This document shows positions 25,906 to 34,828 of a DNA stretch of 64,000 bases, in pieces. The notes beneath the pieces were generated by a model that worked only from the letters and a program-made list of their open reading frames with translations, was not told the DNA's origin and did no database searches. The stretch spans positions 1 through 64,000 of the forward strand of contig NZ_LQQA01000023.1 in assembly GCF_002101965.1 (NCBI RefSeq). The letters are read 5' to 3'. Made by a program: the position numbers and the translations under genes. The DNA is from Mycolicibacterium wolinskyi (lineage in GTDB: Bacteria; Actinomycetota; Actinomycetes; Mycobacteriales; Mycobacteriaceae). Position 1 is the first letter of the stretch. Each line of letters opens with the position of its first letter.

Positions 25906-27873
25906 TTATCCGCTCGCCCCCGACCCATCGGAGTCGTTGTCGCCCTTGGCGTCATCGTCGGCGCCGGACTTCTCGTCGTTCTTCTTGGGCTCGCTCTTGT
26001 TGCCGCCGAGGGCTTTCTTGACCCCGTCGGTCACCTTCGCGACCGTCTTGTCGACGTCTTCGCTGATGTTCTTGAGCGCGGTGCCCAGCTTGGTGGGCTT
26101 GCGGTGCTTTGGCGTTCCCGTGCTCTCACGCGGTGTCACCTTGTTGCCATCGGTGCCGTCGTCGGCATCGGTGCCGTCAGCCGAATCTGACTCCGTGTCC
26201 TCGGACGCCGCTTCGGCGGTTTCGGGTTCGGCCGCTTCGGGTTCGGCTTGCGGTTCTACCGTGAGGGTGACCGTCTTCTCGGGTTCGACCTTCGACGGCG
26301 TAGCCGCCGCAGGCGTGATCGCGTCGGCCAGCATGCGCGGCACATCCACCACGAGCCGGGCGATGATGCCGTTGTTGCTCAGTAGGCCGCCACCGAACTG
26401 GCCGCCGTTGAGTACCGCGTCGGTGATGTTCCCGGGAGCGGCGATGAGTGCGCTGAGTGCGGCAGCGGTGTCGCCCTCGGTCAGGGCATCCGATATCGCC
26501 TGCGCCGATGTGCCGGTTGATTGGAAAGCCATCCCGACCGCGGAGATGGCCGCGAATCCCAGCGAAATCGGCAGCGATGCAGCGGTTTCCAGCACGTTGT
26601 TGAGATTCGCCGACATCTGGACCGGAATCTGCAGGAGATTAGCCATCGGGAACAGGCCGAATGCGGTGCCGATGAGCCCGCTGAAGAGCGCATTCGACGC
26701 GCCGATGAAATCGTTGGCCTGGGCCAGCTCGAACGCCTTGACCAGGCCGCTGGCGAACCCGTTGGGATAGGACGGGTCGAAGAGTGCGCTCAGCGTTGTC
26801 GGGATGACGCTGCCCATGGTGTCGGCGACCATGGTCGCGTAGCCGATCTGATTCATCAGGGCCTGCCGCAAGAACGGAGCCGGATCGGCAAGCCACTGCT
26901 CTCCGATCCAGGCGACGTTTCCGAACGCCGTCGTGAAGATGTCGGCCCACTGCGCGATGGGATCGAACACGATGCCGAGGTCCGGCGGTGCCAGCGCTTG
27001 CGTTCCGGCGTCTGCCGAAGCAGCTTGCAGCTCAGGGCTTTCCGTAGCACCCAGTGCTTCGGCGATCGCCACTCGGGCAAGAACCAGATTCTTGAGCACT
27101 CCGTTGATCAGTCCGGGATTCGTCCCACCTTCGGGGATGTCGCCGATCAGCAGACCGCTCAAGATGTTGGCGGGTGCGACGGCGATCGCGTTCACCAGTG
27201 CCATCGGGTCGCCGGAACCCGCCGCCTCGACGATGGTCTGGACGGACGCCGCCAATCCGGAAGCGGCGTTGTTGGCCGCCGAGAGTACGTCGAAACCGAG
27301 TTCCATCGCCGTGGTCATGACGGTTGCGACGACGTTCGCGAGGTTCTGGGCGATCGCTACCGGGATCTGAAGGGACGGGATCAGAGGAAGGGCGACGTCC
27401 GTGACAAGTTCGACCGGGATGCGTTGCCAGAGCGTCATGATCGCCGCGGCCGGATCACCTGCCATCCATTGCCCTGCTGCGGTGCTCAGATATTCGGGCA
27501 CGTTCGACAGGGTCCACGCGACGTTCGTCGCTCCGGTGACGACGCCCATCGTCAGCAGGTTCGCGTACCAGAACTGATTGGCCAGAACCTGGCTGAGGAT
27601 CGGTGTCGGGTCGCTGACGATCGGGGCGATGGCGTCGAAGACGTAGGCCGCCGTCAGTTGGAAGAAGTACTGGTACGCCTCGGCCGGCGTGAGCTCTGGC
27701 GGTATGGCGCCGGCGGAGACGTCGGGCGTCTCCAGGTTCTGCACGGCGGCCGACAGTTCAACCGAGCGGATCTGGGCATCGGGTGGCGGTGCGGTGATGG
27801 GGGTGACCGCGATGACGCTCGCGCCGGCGATGGCAATGCCTGCCGTCGCGTATGGCCGCAATGCTGATCGCAA
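25906..27873 (-). CDS. Secreted GjpA-like protein with internal duplication
   Basis: 655 residues, TTG start supported by AAGGAG five bases upstream. A signal-like helix (ATAGIAIAGASVIAVTPITA) opens the protein. Two homologous halves follow: DPTPILSQVLANQF (about 90) matches DPAPFLRQALMNQI (about 330), and GDPMALVNAIAVAPANILSG matches GDTAAALSALIAAPGNITDA. An acidic Glu/Ala/Thr linker precedes a basic Lys-rich tail (TKLGTALKNISEDVDKTVAK). Annotators often call such proteins outer membrane porin GjpA, after a Gordonia porin; direct evidence in mycobacteria is thin. Paralogues lie at 30203 and 34825. Confidence 0.8.
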   Translation of the reverse strand: MRSALRPYATAGIAIAGASVIAVTPITAPPPDAQIRSVELSAAVQNLETPDVSAGAIPPELTPAEAYQYFFQLTAAYVFDAIAPIVSDPTPILSQVLANQFWYANLLTMGVVTGATNVAWTLSNVPEYLSTAAGQWMAGDPAAAIMTLWQRIPVELVTDVALPLIPSLQIPVAIAQNLANVVATVMTTAMELGFDVLSAANNAASGLAASVQTIVEAAGSGDPMALVNAIAVAPANILSGLLIGDIPEGGTNPGLINGVLKNLVLARVAIAEALGATESPELQAASADAGTQALAPPDLGIVFDPIAQWADIFTTAFGNVAWIGEQWLADPAPFLRQALMNQIGYATMVADTMGSVIPTTLSALFDPSYPNGFASGLVKAFELAQANDFIGASNALFSGLIGTAFGLFPMANLLQIPVQMSANLNNVLETAASLPISLGFAAISAVGMAFQSTGTSAQAISDALTEGDTAAALSALIAAPGNITDAVLNGGQFGGGLLSNNGIIARLVVDVPRMLADAITPAAATPSKVEPEKTVTLTVEPQAEPEAAEPETAEAASEDTESDSADGTDADDGTDGNKVTPRESTGTPKHRKPTKLGTALKNISEDVDKTVAKVTDGVKKALGGNKSEPKKNDEKSGADDDAKGDNDSDGSGASG

Positions 27874-28286
27874 CTGTGTCTCCTTGTTCCGTGGGCTGTG
27901 ACGACGGTCATAGCGACCGACGGACGAGACGGTATCTGAGATTCAGCTGAGATGAATGCAAAATAGTGAAACGTGTTCTAAATCAGTTCGACGTCCGGGC
28001 CGCCGCCCCTGGAGTCGAGGCCGGTCAGCTGCCACGTCTCGCTCGACATATGGGGTATCTGGCTTCCGTGAGATTCCCGCGAAAGGCCTTCTAAGCACTC
28101 TTCATGCCACCAAATTGACGTCAGTCTCAGTTTTGCTGACCGTCTCTTGGTGTGAGGTGCAGTCGCATTGCCTGCCTGGCTTAGAAATCAATTCAAACCG
28201 AAATTACTTCTAGGGGTGTCCGCCCGTATGAGTGGGGATCGGTGCGCTTTTTCGTGCGATCGGTACGGGTCGATACCCTGAGTGGC
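27874..28286. promoter_or_regulatory. Divergent intergenic region (GjpA-like / lpqW)
   Basis: 413 bp, more AT-rich than its surroundings. On the minus strand, ATCTCAG appears twice 11 bp apart (within 27936-27953), upstream of the GjpA-like gene. On the plus strand TACCCT at 28274-28279 lies seven bases from the lpqW GTG, suggesting a leaderless message. No gene is evident in between. Confidence 0.45.
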
Positions 28287-30152
28287 GTGCCGACAACCTG
28301 CCGCCGCGCCCGCATGACGATCGGCGCGCTCGTTTCGGTACCCGCGCTCCTGCTGAGCGGATGTACGGTCAGTCCGCCTCCCGCGCCGCAGAGCACCGAG
28401 ACCACGGAGACCACGCCGCCGCCTCCGCCCAAGGCCACGCAGATCATCATGGCGATCGATTCGATCGGACCTGGCTTCAACCCGCATCTGTTGTCCGATC
28501 AGTCCCCGGTGAACGCCGCGATCGCGTCGCTGGTGCTGCCGAGTTCGTTCCGCCCGGTGGCCGATCCGAAATCTCCGACCGGTTCGCGTTGGGAACTCGA
28601 CCCCACGCTGCTGGAGTCGGCCGAAGTGACCAATGAGCAACCGTTCACCGTCACCTACAAGATTCGGCCGGAGGCGCAGTGGACCGACAACGCACCCATC
28701 GCCGCCGACGACTATTGGTATCTCTGGCGTCAAATGGTCAGCCAGCCAGGAGTTGTCGACCCAGCGGGCTATGACCTGATCACGGGAGTGCAATCGGTCG
28801 AGGGCGGCAAGACCGCGGTCGTGACGTTCTCGCAGCCGTATCCGGCGTGGCGCGAACTGTTCAACGACATCCTGCCCGCCCACATCGTCAAGGACATCCC
28901 CGGCGGTTTCGGTGCCGGGTTGGCCCGCGCGATGCCGGTCACCGGCGGACAGTTCCGGGTGGAAAACATTGACCCGCAACGGGATGAGATCCTGCTGGCC
29001 CGCAACGACCGGTACTGGAGCGTGCCGGCGAAACCTGATCTCGTGCTCTTCCGCCGCGGCGGTGCGCCCGCAGCGCTTGCCGACTCGATCCGCAACGGTG
29101 ACACCCAGGTGGCCCAGGTGCACGGGGGCGCGGCAACTTTCGCGCAACTGAGCGCCATCCCGGATGTACGCACGGCCCGCATCGTCACGCCGCGAGTCAT
29201 GCAGTTGACGTTGCGTGCGCAACAGCCGAAGTTGGCGGATGTCCAAGTGCGCAAAGCACTCCTGGGATTGGTGGACGTCGATCTGCTGGCGTCGGTCGGT
29301 GCCGGTGACGACAACACGGTCACTCTCGCGCAGGCACAGGTGCGCTCGCCCTCTGATCCGGGCTACGTGCCCACGGCCCCGCCCGCTATGGGCCGCGACG
29401 CCGCACTGGACCTGCTGCGCGCAGCCGGCTATCAGATCGAACCGGCCGCGACGCCGGCACCGGACGGACCGCCACCGGCGAACGACCGGCAGCGCATCAC
29501 GAAAGACGGTGTCCCACTGTCTCTGGTGCTCGGTGTCGCGTCGAACGATCCGACGTCGGTGGCGGTGGCCAACACCGCGGCCGACCAATTGCGCAGTGTC
29601 GGCATCGACGCGTCGGTGCTGGCGCTCGATCCGGTCGCACTCTACGGTGATGCGCTGACCAACAACCGCGTCGATGCGGTGGTCGGTTGGCACCAGGCCG
29701 GGGGAGACCTGGCGACCGCGCTGGCGTCCCGATACGGTTGCCGCGCCTTGGAGGCCACCGCCGTCGCAACCGCGGCGCCGGGTACCCCGGCGTCGGCCCC
29801 GCCGAAGCCCACCACGACGGCCGCGCCCGCACCGGCTACCACCACCCCGACCACCGCGGCGCCGCCCCCGTCACCTGACTCGGGTGAGCTCGTGCAGGCG
29901 CCGAGCAACATCACCGGCATCTGCGACCGCAGCATCCAGCCGAGAATAGATGGCGCACTGGATGGTAGGGAAGAAATTGCCGAGGTGATCGAGGCCGTCG
30001 AACCACGGTTGTGGAACATGTCGACGGTGCTGCCGATCCTGCAAGACACCACCATCGTCGCGGCAGGCCCGAGTGTGCAGAACGTCAGCTTGTCGGGGGC
30101 CGTTCCGGTTGGGATCGTCGGCGACGCCGCGGACTGGACGAAGACGCGGTGA
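28287..30152 (+). CDS. lpqW: LpqW, lipoprotein controlling PIM/LAM synthesis
   Basis: About 621 residues from GTG 28287. Lipobox LLLSGC follows a basic n-region (CRRARM) and hydrophobic stretch, so it is lipid-anchored outside. The body has the fold of extended oligopeptide-binding proteins (SBP_bac_5). A low-complexity Thr/Pro/Ala insert lies about three quarters along (TTTAAPAPATTTPTTAAPPP). In M. smegmatis LpqW steers intermediates toward lipoarabinomannan versus polar PIMs, with suppressors in pimE. A start at 28242 would add 15 residues; the -10 just upstream of 28287 argues against it. Matches Rv1166. Confidence 0.93.
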   Translation: MPTTCRRARMTIGALVSVPALLLSGCTVSPPPAPQSTETTETTPPPPPKATQIIMAIDSIGPGFNPHLLSDQSPVNAAIASLVLPSSFRPVADPKSPTGSRWELDPTLLESAEVTNEQPFTVTYKIRPEAQWTDNAPIAADDYWYLWRQMVSQPGVVDPAGYDLITGVQSVEGGKTAVVTFSQPYPAWRELFNDILPAHIVKDIPGGFGAGLARAMPVTGGQFRVENIDPQRDEILLARNDRYWSVPAKPDLVLFRRGGAPAALADSIRNGDTQVAQVHGGAATFAQLSAIPDVRTARIVTPRVMQLTLRAQQPKLADVQVRKALLGLVDVDLLASVGAGDDNTVTLAQAQVRSPSDPGYVPTAPPAMGRDAALDLLRAAGYQIEPAATPAPDGPPPANDRQRITKDGVPLSLVLGVASNDPTSVAVANTAADQLRSVGIDASVLALDPVALYGDALTNNRVDAVVGWHQAGGDLATALASRYGCRALEATAVATAAPGTPASAPPKPTTTAAPAPATTTPTTAAPPPSPDSGELVQAPSNITGICDRSIQPRIDGALDGREEIAEVIEAVEPRLWNMSTVLPILQDTTIVAAGPSVQNVSLSGAVPVGIVGDAADWTKTR

Positions 30153-30160
30153 ACAAAACA

Positions 30161-30187
30161 GTGGACCCCCTCGAAGAGGAGGTCCAC
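30161..30187. terminator. Hairpin between convergent lpqW and GjpA-like gene
   Basis: GTGGACC (30161-30167) pairs with GGTCCAC (30181-30187), with an inner CTC-GAA-GAG stem. Located 8 bp past the lpqW stop and before the end of the opposing gene. Confidence 0.7.
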
Positions 30188-30202
30188 CGCGTTGTCGGTG
30201 AA

Positions 30203-31474
30203 TCAGGCTGCGTCGCTCGAGCCTGAGCTCTCACCGGAATCGGATGAGCGGCTTGAGCTTTCGCTCTTGCTCTTCGTGCTCTTGCCCGACAATCCCTCAG
30301 CAGCCTTCTTGAATCCGTCGCTGACGTTCTTGACGGTGTTCCGGATGTTGTCGCGGACCTGCTTCAGCGGGTTCGCGCGATCCGACTTGGTGATCGTCCC
30401 GGTCTTACCGGGCACGGCCACCGGGCTGTCCTTCACGACGTCGGTGGCGACCGGCGAGGCGGTTTCGGCGGCGGGCGCCTCGATCTCCTCTGCAGGCGCT
30501 GTCGCGTCGCTCCCCGGTGCCGACGCTGACGTCTCCTCGGTTCCCCCGGCTACCGCGGTTTCCGTCGAAGTGGTTGCCGCATCCGCCGTTTCGGCCGGCG
30601 CGACGTCGAGCGTCACCACCTTGGCAGCCGAATCCAGCGTCGCGTCCGCGGCGGCGCTCGGCGCTTCCACGGGCGGCCTGATCGCCGCGGCGAGGGCCTC
30701 GCGTGCTTGCCGCAGACTCGACAGGAGACCCAGGTTGGGGCCGAAGATCCCACCACCCAGCTCGTTGCCGTTGAGGAACGCATCGGTGATGACGGCAGGT
30801 CCACTGAGTATCGCGTTGACGACACCGAGCGGGTCACCATTCTTGAGTGAGTCGACGATGTCCTGGCCGACGTTGCCCGCGACGGTGATCGTGGTGTAGG
30901 CGACGTTGATCGCACCGAGCAACGGCATGACCACGATGAGCGGGTTGTTCAGGATGTTCAGCGTGTTCTGGACGGGCTGCTTGACGGCGTTGATGATCGG
31001 CTCCAGCAGGGGAAGACCGACGTTCAAGACCGGACTGAGAAACGCGCTCCATGCATTGGCCACCGCGCCGTTGATGTCTCCCTCGAGGAGGTCGGACAAC
31101 GCGAGCTGCAACTGTGCCGGAACGCCGTAGGGGTTGGCCGGGTCCAACACGTTGATGAGTCCCTCGCCGGCCCCCTGTAGGCCCTCGAAGAGTGACTCGG
31201 CGGTCGCGAGCTGGTTCGCGATGATCTGCCTCAGCACCGGAGCGGGATCGTCCAGTTCTGCGCTGATTGTCGCGCCGACGTTCGTGACGGTGTTGGTCAC
31301 CAGCGCCAGATAAGCCTCAAGCGGATTTGCTGACGCCGACAGTTCGACCCGGGGTGACGAGATCGCCGAAACCGTGACGTCGGGTATCGGCGGAGCGACC
31401 GGGCTGATCGCGATGGCACTGGCCCCGACCAGTGCTACGCCTGCCGCCAGATAAGAACGTGCAGCGACTTGCAT
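30203..31474 (-). CDS. Secreted GjpA-like protein, single-repeat paralogue
   Basis: 423 residues, ATG with AAGGAG five bases upstream. N-terminal exported helix (YLAAGVALVGASAIAISPVAP). One copy of the module is present: DDPAPVLRQIIANQLATAES near 65-85 and NGDPLGVVNAILSGPAVITD near 195-215, both aligning to the duplicated units of the 25906-27873 protein. After an acidic Ala/Thr/Glu linker comes a Lys-rich tail (NPLKQVRDNIRNTVKNVSDG) ending in Ser/Lys repeats. Function unknown. In M. tuberculosis this position, between lpqW and mshB, is held by PE11 and PPE17. Confidence 0.8.
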   Translation of the reverse strand: MQVAARSYLAAGVALVGASAIAISPVAPPIPDVTVSAISSPRVELSASANPLEAYLALVTNTVTNVGATISAELDDPAPVLRQIIANQLATAESLFEGLQGAGEGLINVLDPANPYGVPAQLQLALSDLLEGDINGAVANAWSAFLSPVLNVGLPLLEPIINAVKQPVQNTLNILNNPLIVVMPLLGAINVAYTTITVAGNVGQDIVDSLKNGDPLGVVNAILSGPAVITDAFLNGNELGGGIFGPNLGLLSSLRQAREALAAAIRPPVEAPSAAADATLDSAAKVVTLDVAPAETADAATTSTETAVAGGTEETSASAPGSDATAPAEEIEAPAAETASPVATDVVKDSPVAVPGKTGTITKSDRANPLKQVRDNIRNTVKNVSDGFKKAAEGLSGKSTKSKSESSSRSSDSGESSGSSDAA

Positions 31475-32076
31475 GGAGTCTCCTTACCTCGATGTAAATC
31501 CCCCGGCGAGCCAGAAGCTACCTGAGAGTAAATTAATAGTTCGGCAAATTTCGGAAACTTGCATTCAACCCTCCGAGGCCGGTTACTGCGATCGTTAACA
31601 ACGGAAACTAGCTCCTCAAGTCGCATGTCATTGGCCATTCTTGATTCCTGGTCACGCGCCGGCCGCACGGTAGTGTGGCCTTTTGGATTGAAATATGCGG
31701 GGAAGGGCAACGTCGCTCATTCGAGATCGCCCTTTGCTATGTGGCGCACATCACACCGGAATCCCTGGTTGATCCCGCGAACTTAAGACGGCCTAACATT
31801 TGCGCGGTGTCGCACCCTGCACCAGCCACCCGGAAACGGCCGCGCGGGGCGTCCAGAACATCGGTGAAGTGCGGTCAGCCTGCCGTGGTGAGAGGCGGTA
31901 ATCCCGTGCCGGCGAGTTCGCCAGATCATTGCGGTAGCAAGCGCTTGTCAGCGCCCGCCAGTTTCGCGTTCGGGCAGCGCGGCGGCCACATCAGGCCTTC
32001 GATCGCGGGTTGACCTGAGTAACGCCTGAGAGTTGTCCAGCACCGGATTCGTCCGAAGACGCGAAGCGAGCCCGTT
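31475..32076. other. Intergenic region with no convincing gene
   Basis: 602 bp. The first part (31500-31560) is AT-rich and contains CTGAGAG (TCTCAG on the minus strand) about 60 bp before the GjpA-like ATG. Two short frames (31435-31710 minus, 31675-32013 plus) are open, but neither has a family feature or a good ribosome site. I see no tRNA, CRISPR or IS feature. M. tuberculosis has a tetR-like gene and PE/PPE genes around this position. Confidence 0.5.
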
Positions 32077-33312
32077 CTAACGCGAGATCGCCGATGTTCG
32101 GCGCTCGGTGAGCACCCGGAGTCCGTGCGCCGTCGCGGCAGCGACAACGAATGGGATCAGCACCCACCACGGCGGCCGCGCGAGCTCCCAGACGAACAGC
32201 GCCGCCCACAGCGGTGCGCGCTGGGTGATCGCCAACACGCCGGCTGCGCACGTCAGCGACACCGCAGCGACGCTGACGTGGTGCGCTGTCCACGTGTTGA
32301 CCGACAGGGCGAGTATCGAACCCAGCGCTGCGCCAGTGGCCAACGCCGGGGTGAGCAGCCCGCCGACCGCGCCTGCCCGCAGATAGACCGCGGTGAGAAG
32401 AGGTTTGAGACACAGGATCACCAGTGCGGCGCCGATCGTGATACCGCTGTCGAGGCTGACGGTGAGGATGCTCTTTCCGTTGCCTGGCAGCTCGGGCCAC
32501 CAGATCGAGCAGACACCGATCAGTAGGCCCGCGGCGGCGACGGCCGGAATGATCAGCCAGCTGGTCGGCGCCGTGGCCGGCCTGGCTGAGGCCATGATCC
32601 GGTTGAACGCCAGACCGATCGCCAGGGCGAAAGGTGCGAGCAGGAGCGCGAAAGCCGTTAGTAGATAAGACAACCGGGGATCAGGCCAGTCCAGCGGTAC
32701 GTCGGCGTGGGTCACCGGCGAGGCGATCGCGACAGCCAAACTTGAGGTGATCAGTGCGGCCCCGAACGCACGGGGTTGCCAGGTATTGAGCATGATTCGC
32801 GTCGCGAACAATGCGCCGCCTACCGGCACGCTGTAGACGGCGGCCAGTCCGGCACCGGCAGCGCACGCGAGCAGAATCTCCCGGTCGCGCGGCGTCAGGG
32901 ACCAACGTGAGGTTCCGAGATCGCCGAATGCGGCAGACAGTTGGCGCGGAGCGCCTTCTCGTCCGAGCGACGCGCCGGATCCGACAACCAGCACCTGAAG
33001 TCCCGCGTCGATCGACAGCGCTGTTCGGGGGACGCGCCGGTGCCCGGAGATGACGTCAGAAAGTGCGGGCACGGTGGTGTGTCGGCGCAGCAGCCACCAG
33101 CCGAATCCGGCCAGTGCGCCGCCGATCATCGGACCGATCGCGCGCCGCACCGGACTGCTGCCGGTGACTCCTTCGAGCAGTGACCCGAAGGTGTAGTGAT
33201 AGGTGACGTGTTCGACGGCGTGTAGAAGCAGCGTCGTCGCTATGCCGGCCAGGCCGGCAAGCAACCCGATCACGACAATGCTGCAGCCGAATTCGAGCTC
33301 ACGTCGATTCAC
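32077..33312 (-). CDS. CLC-family chloride channel/antiporter
   Basis: 411 residues, multiple helices. The CLC selectivity motif is GSGASLGREGAP at about 111-122, followed by ACAAGAGLAAVYSVPVGGALFA, the second family motif. The usual first motif GSGIP is not evident and the C-terminal CBS domains are absent. It may exchange chloride for protons, or fluoride/nitrate; not known. Divergent from mshB with 75 bp between starts. Confidence 0.88.
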   Translation of the reverse strand: MNRRELEFGCSIVVIGLLAGLAGIATTLLLHAVEHVTYHYTFGSLLEGVTGSSPVRRAIGPMIGGALAGFGWWLLRRHTTVPALSDVISGHRRVPRTALSIDAGLQVLVVGSGASLGREGAPRQLSAAFGDLGTSRWSLTPRDREILLACAAGAGLAAVYSVPVGGALFATRIMLNTWQPRAFGAALITSSLAVAIASPVTHADVPLDWPDPRLSYLLTAFALLLAPFALAIGLAFNRIMASARPATAPTSWLIIPAVAAAGLLIGVCSIWWPELPGNGKSILTVSLDSGITIGAALVILCLKPLLTAVYLRAGAVGGLLTPALATGAALGSILALSVNTWTAHHVSVAAVSLTCAAGVLAITQRAPLWAALFVWELARPPWWVLIPFVVAAATAHGLRVLTERRTSAISR

Positions 33313-33387
33313 CCGGTGAATCTATGCCGATTCGAGACCCAACATGCTCGCGACGTTGTGGACCGCCGGGCGGTAGCGTCACAGGCG

Positions 33388-34263
33388 ATGCCAACGCATG
33401 TGAAGCCCCGTCTGTTGTTCGTCCACGCCCACCCTGACGATGAAACCCTCACCACCGGCGGAACCATCGCGCACTACGCGGCGCTGGGGGCTGAGGTCAA
33501 GGTCGTCACCTGCACCCTCGGCGAAGAAGGTGAGGTGATCGGCGACCGGTATGCCCAGCTGACCGTCGACAACGCCGATCAGCTCGGGGGATACCGCATC
33601 GCTGAGCTCACTGCGGCCCTGCAGGCCCTTGGGGTCGACGGTCCGCATTACCTTGGCGGAGCTGGCCACTGGCGCGATTCGGGCATGGCCGGGACGCCCT
33701 CGCGCGGGCCTCAGCGGCGTTGGGTCGATGCCGACATGACCGAGGCGGTAGGACAACTGGTGGCCATCATCGGTGAACTCCGGCCACATGTCGTCGTGAC
33801 CTACGACCCCAACGGGGGATATGGACACCCCGACCACATCCAGACCCATCGCGTCACGACCGAAGCCGTCGCTGCCTCGGCCGACGCTGTTGGCTGGGCC
33901 GTGCCCAAGTTCTACTGGACTGTGATGGCAACGAGTGCAATGGGCGCCGGGCTGCAGGCGGTGAAGGAGCTACCCGAGGGTTGGATCCGGATCAATGCCG
34001 ACGACGTTCCATTCGGTTTCTCCGACGACCAGATCGACGCCGTCGTCGACGTATCCGCATATCTGCCGGCCAAGGTGGCCGCCATGCGGGCTCACGCCAC
34101 GCAGGTCACCGTCTCGCCCAAGGGCGATGCCCTCGCCTTGTCCAACAACATCGCGTTGCCGCTCATCGGCGAGGAGCACTATGTACTCGTCTCCGGTGAC
34201 CCTGGACCGCGCGACGCCCGCGGTTGGGAAACCGACCTACTCGCCGGATTGAATCTGGAATAG
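33388..34263 (+). CDS. mshB: MshB, GlcNAc-Ins deacetylase of mycothiol synthesis
   Basis: 291 residues from ATG 33388. VHAHPDDETLTTGG holds Zn ligands H15 and D18 with general base D17 (M. tuberculosis H13/D15/D16). The third His is in YGHPDHIQTHR. It removes acetate from GlcNAc-inositol, the second step after MshA, and is related to the mycothiol amidase Mca. TCTLGEEGEVIGDR identifies the mshB branch. A TAGCGT -10 lies eight bases upstream; the longer frame from 33316 would cross it. Matches Rv1170. Confidence 0.95.
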   Translation: MPTHVKPRLLFVHAHPDDETLTTGGTIAHYAALGAEVKVVTCTLGEEGEVIGDRYAQLTVDNADQLGGYRIAELTAALQALGVDGPHYLGGAGHWRDSGMAGTPSRGPQRRWVDADMTEAVGQLVAIIGELRPHVVVTYDPNGGYGHPDHIQTHRVTTEAVAASADAVGWAVPKFYWTVMATSAMGAGLQAVKELPEGWIRINADDVPFGFSDDQIDAVVDVSAYLPAKVAAMRAHATQVTVSPKGDALALSNNIALPLIGEEHYVLVSGDPGPRDARGWETDLLAGLNLE

Positions 34264-34310
34264 GCGAAACCACACGCGGTAAGCTCCGGTCAGTCGTCGA
34301 AGGGATATCC

Positions 34311-34418
34311 ATGGACCCCGATCTGGATCCGAACCTCCAGCACTGGCAGGACCGGGCAGACAACTTCCAGTGGGTGGTGGGCTCGCTGGTGTCGCTGCTC
34401 GACAGCATCCCGACCTGA
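34311..34418 (+). CDS. Small conserved-looking ORF between mshB and the membrane protein
   Basis: 35 codons, ATG 34311 with GAAGGG upstream, reading MDPDLDPNLQHWQDRADNF and closing VGSLVSLLDSIPT. Its composition (Asp, Trp, Gln) looks coding rather than random. Its end overlaps the beginning of the next frame (34370 onward). Either a small separate gene coupled to the next one, or the true N-terminus of it joined by a frameshift. Confidence 0.45.
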   Translation: MDPDLDPNLQHWQDRADNFQWVVGSLVSLLDSIPT

Positions 34419-34828
34419 CCTCGACCAAGTCCCGCGTCGTCGAAACCGGTGACGCGGATCCGGTGCTGGCCGGAATCGTTCTGACCCTGCTCGCCGTCGA
34501 CGGCATCATCTCTGCCGTCGTCGGCGCATTGTTGTTGCCGTCGTACATCGGCGGAATCCCGTTCCCCATCAGTGCGGTCATCAGTGGGGTGGTCAACGCC
34601 GCGCTCGTATGGGCCGCGATGCAGTGGTCGGATTCCTTACTGCGCGGCGGGCTGCCGCTGTGGACCTGGCTGGCCGCCGTCGTCGCGATGACGTTCGGCG
34701 GACCAGGCAACGATTACATCTTCGCCGGATCGGGGATCTTCGCCTACAGCGCGCTCATCTTCATCGCCGTAGGCGCCTTACCGGCAGCGTGGCTGTTGCG
34801 GCGGAGGTACCGCCGCCAGCCCCGCTAG
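34370..34828 (+). CDS. Small membrane protein (Rv1171 position)
   Basis: Up to 152 residues with four helices (VLAGIVLTLLAVDGIISAVV, ISAVISGVVNAALVWAAMQW, TWLAAVVAMTFGGPG, IFAYSALIFIAVGALPAAWL) and a basic tail RRRYRRQPR. GTG starts are possible at 34370 and 34463; the second would begin directly at the first helix and avoid overlap with the 35-codon frame. Located after mshB as Rv1171 is in M. tuberculosis. Function unknown. Confidence 0.75.
   Translation: MGGGLAGVAARQHPDLTSTKSRVVETGDADPVLAGIVLTLLAVDGIISAVVGALLLPSYIGGIPFPISAVISGVVNAALVWAAMQWSDSLLRGGLPLWTWLAAVVAMTFGGPGNDYIFAGSGIFAYSALIFIAVGALPAAWLLRRRYRRQPR

Noticed and set aside
26521..27867. 448-codon frame opposite the GjpA-like gene
   Set aside because: Arg/Asp-rich shadow; the opposite strand has an export helix, a ribosome site and paralogues.
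28188..29693. 501-codon frame opposite lpqW
   Set aside because: Shadow of a well-supported lipoprotein gene.
31435..31710. 91-codon minus frame overlapping the start of the 423-residue GjpA-like gene
   Set aside because: Overlaps a supported start with a good ribosome site; no family features.
31675..32013. 112-codon plus frame in the long intergenic region
   Set aside because: No ribosome site, no recognisable motif, irregular composition.
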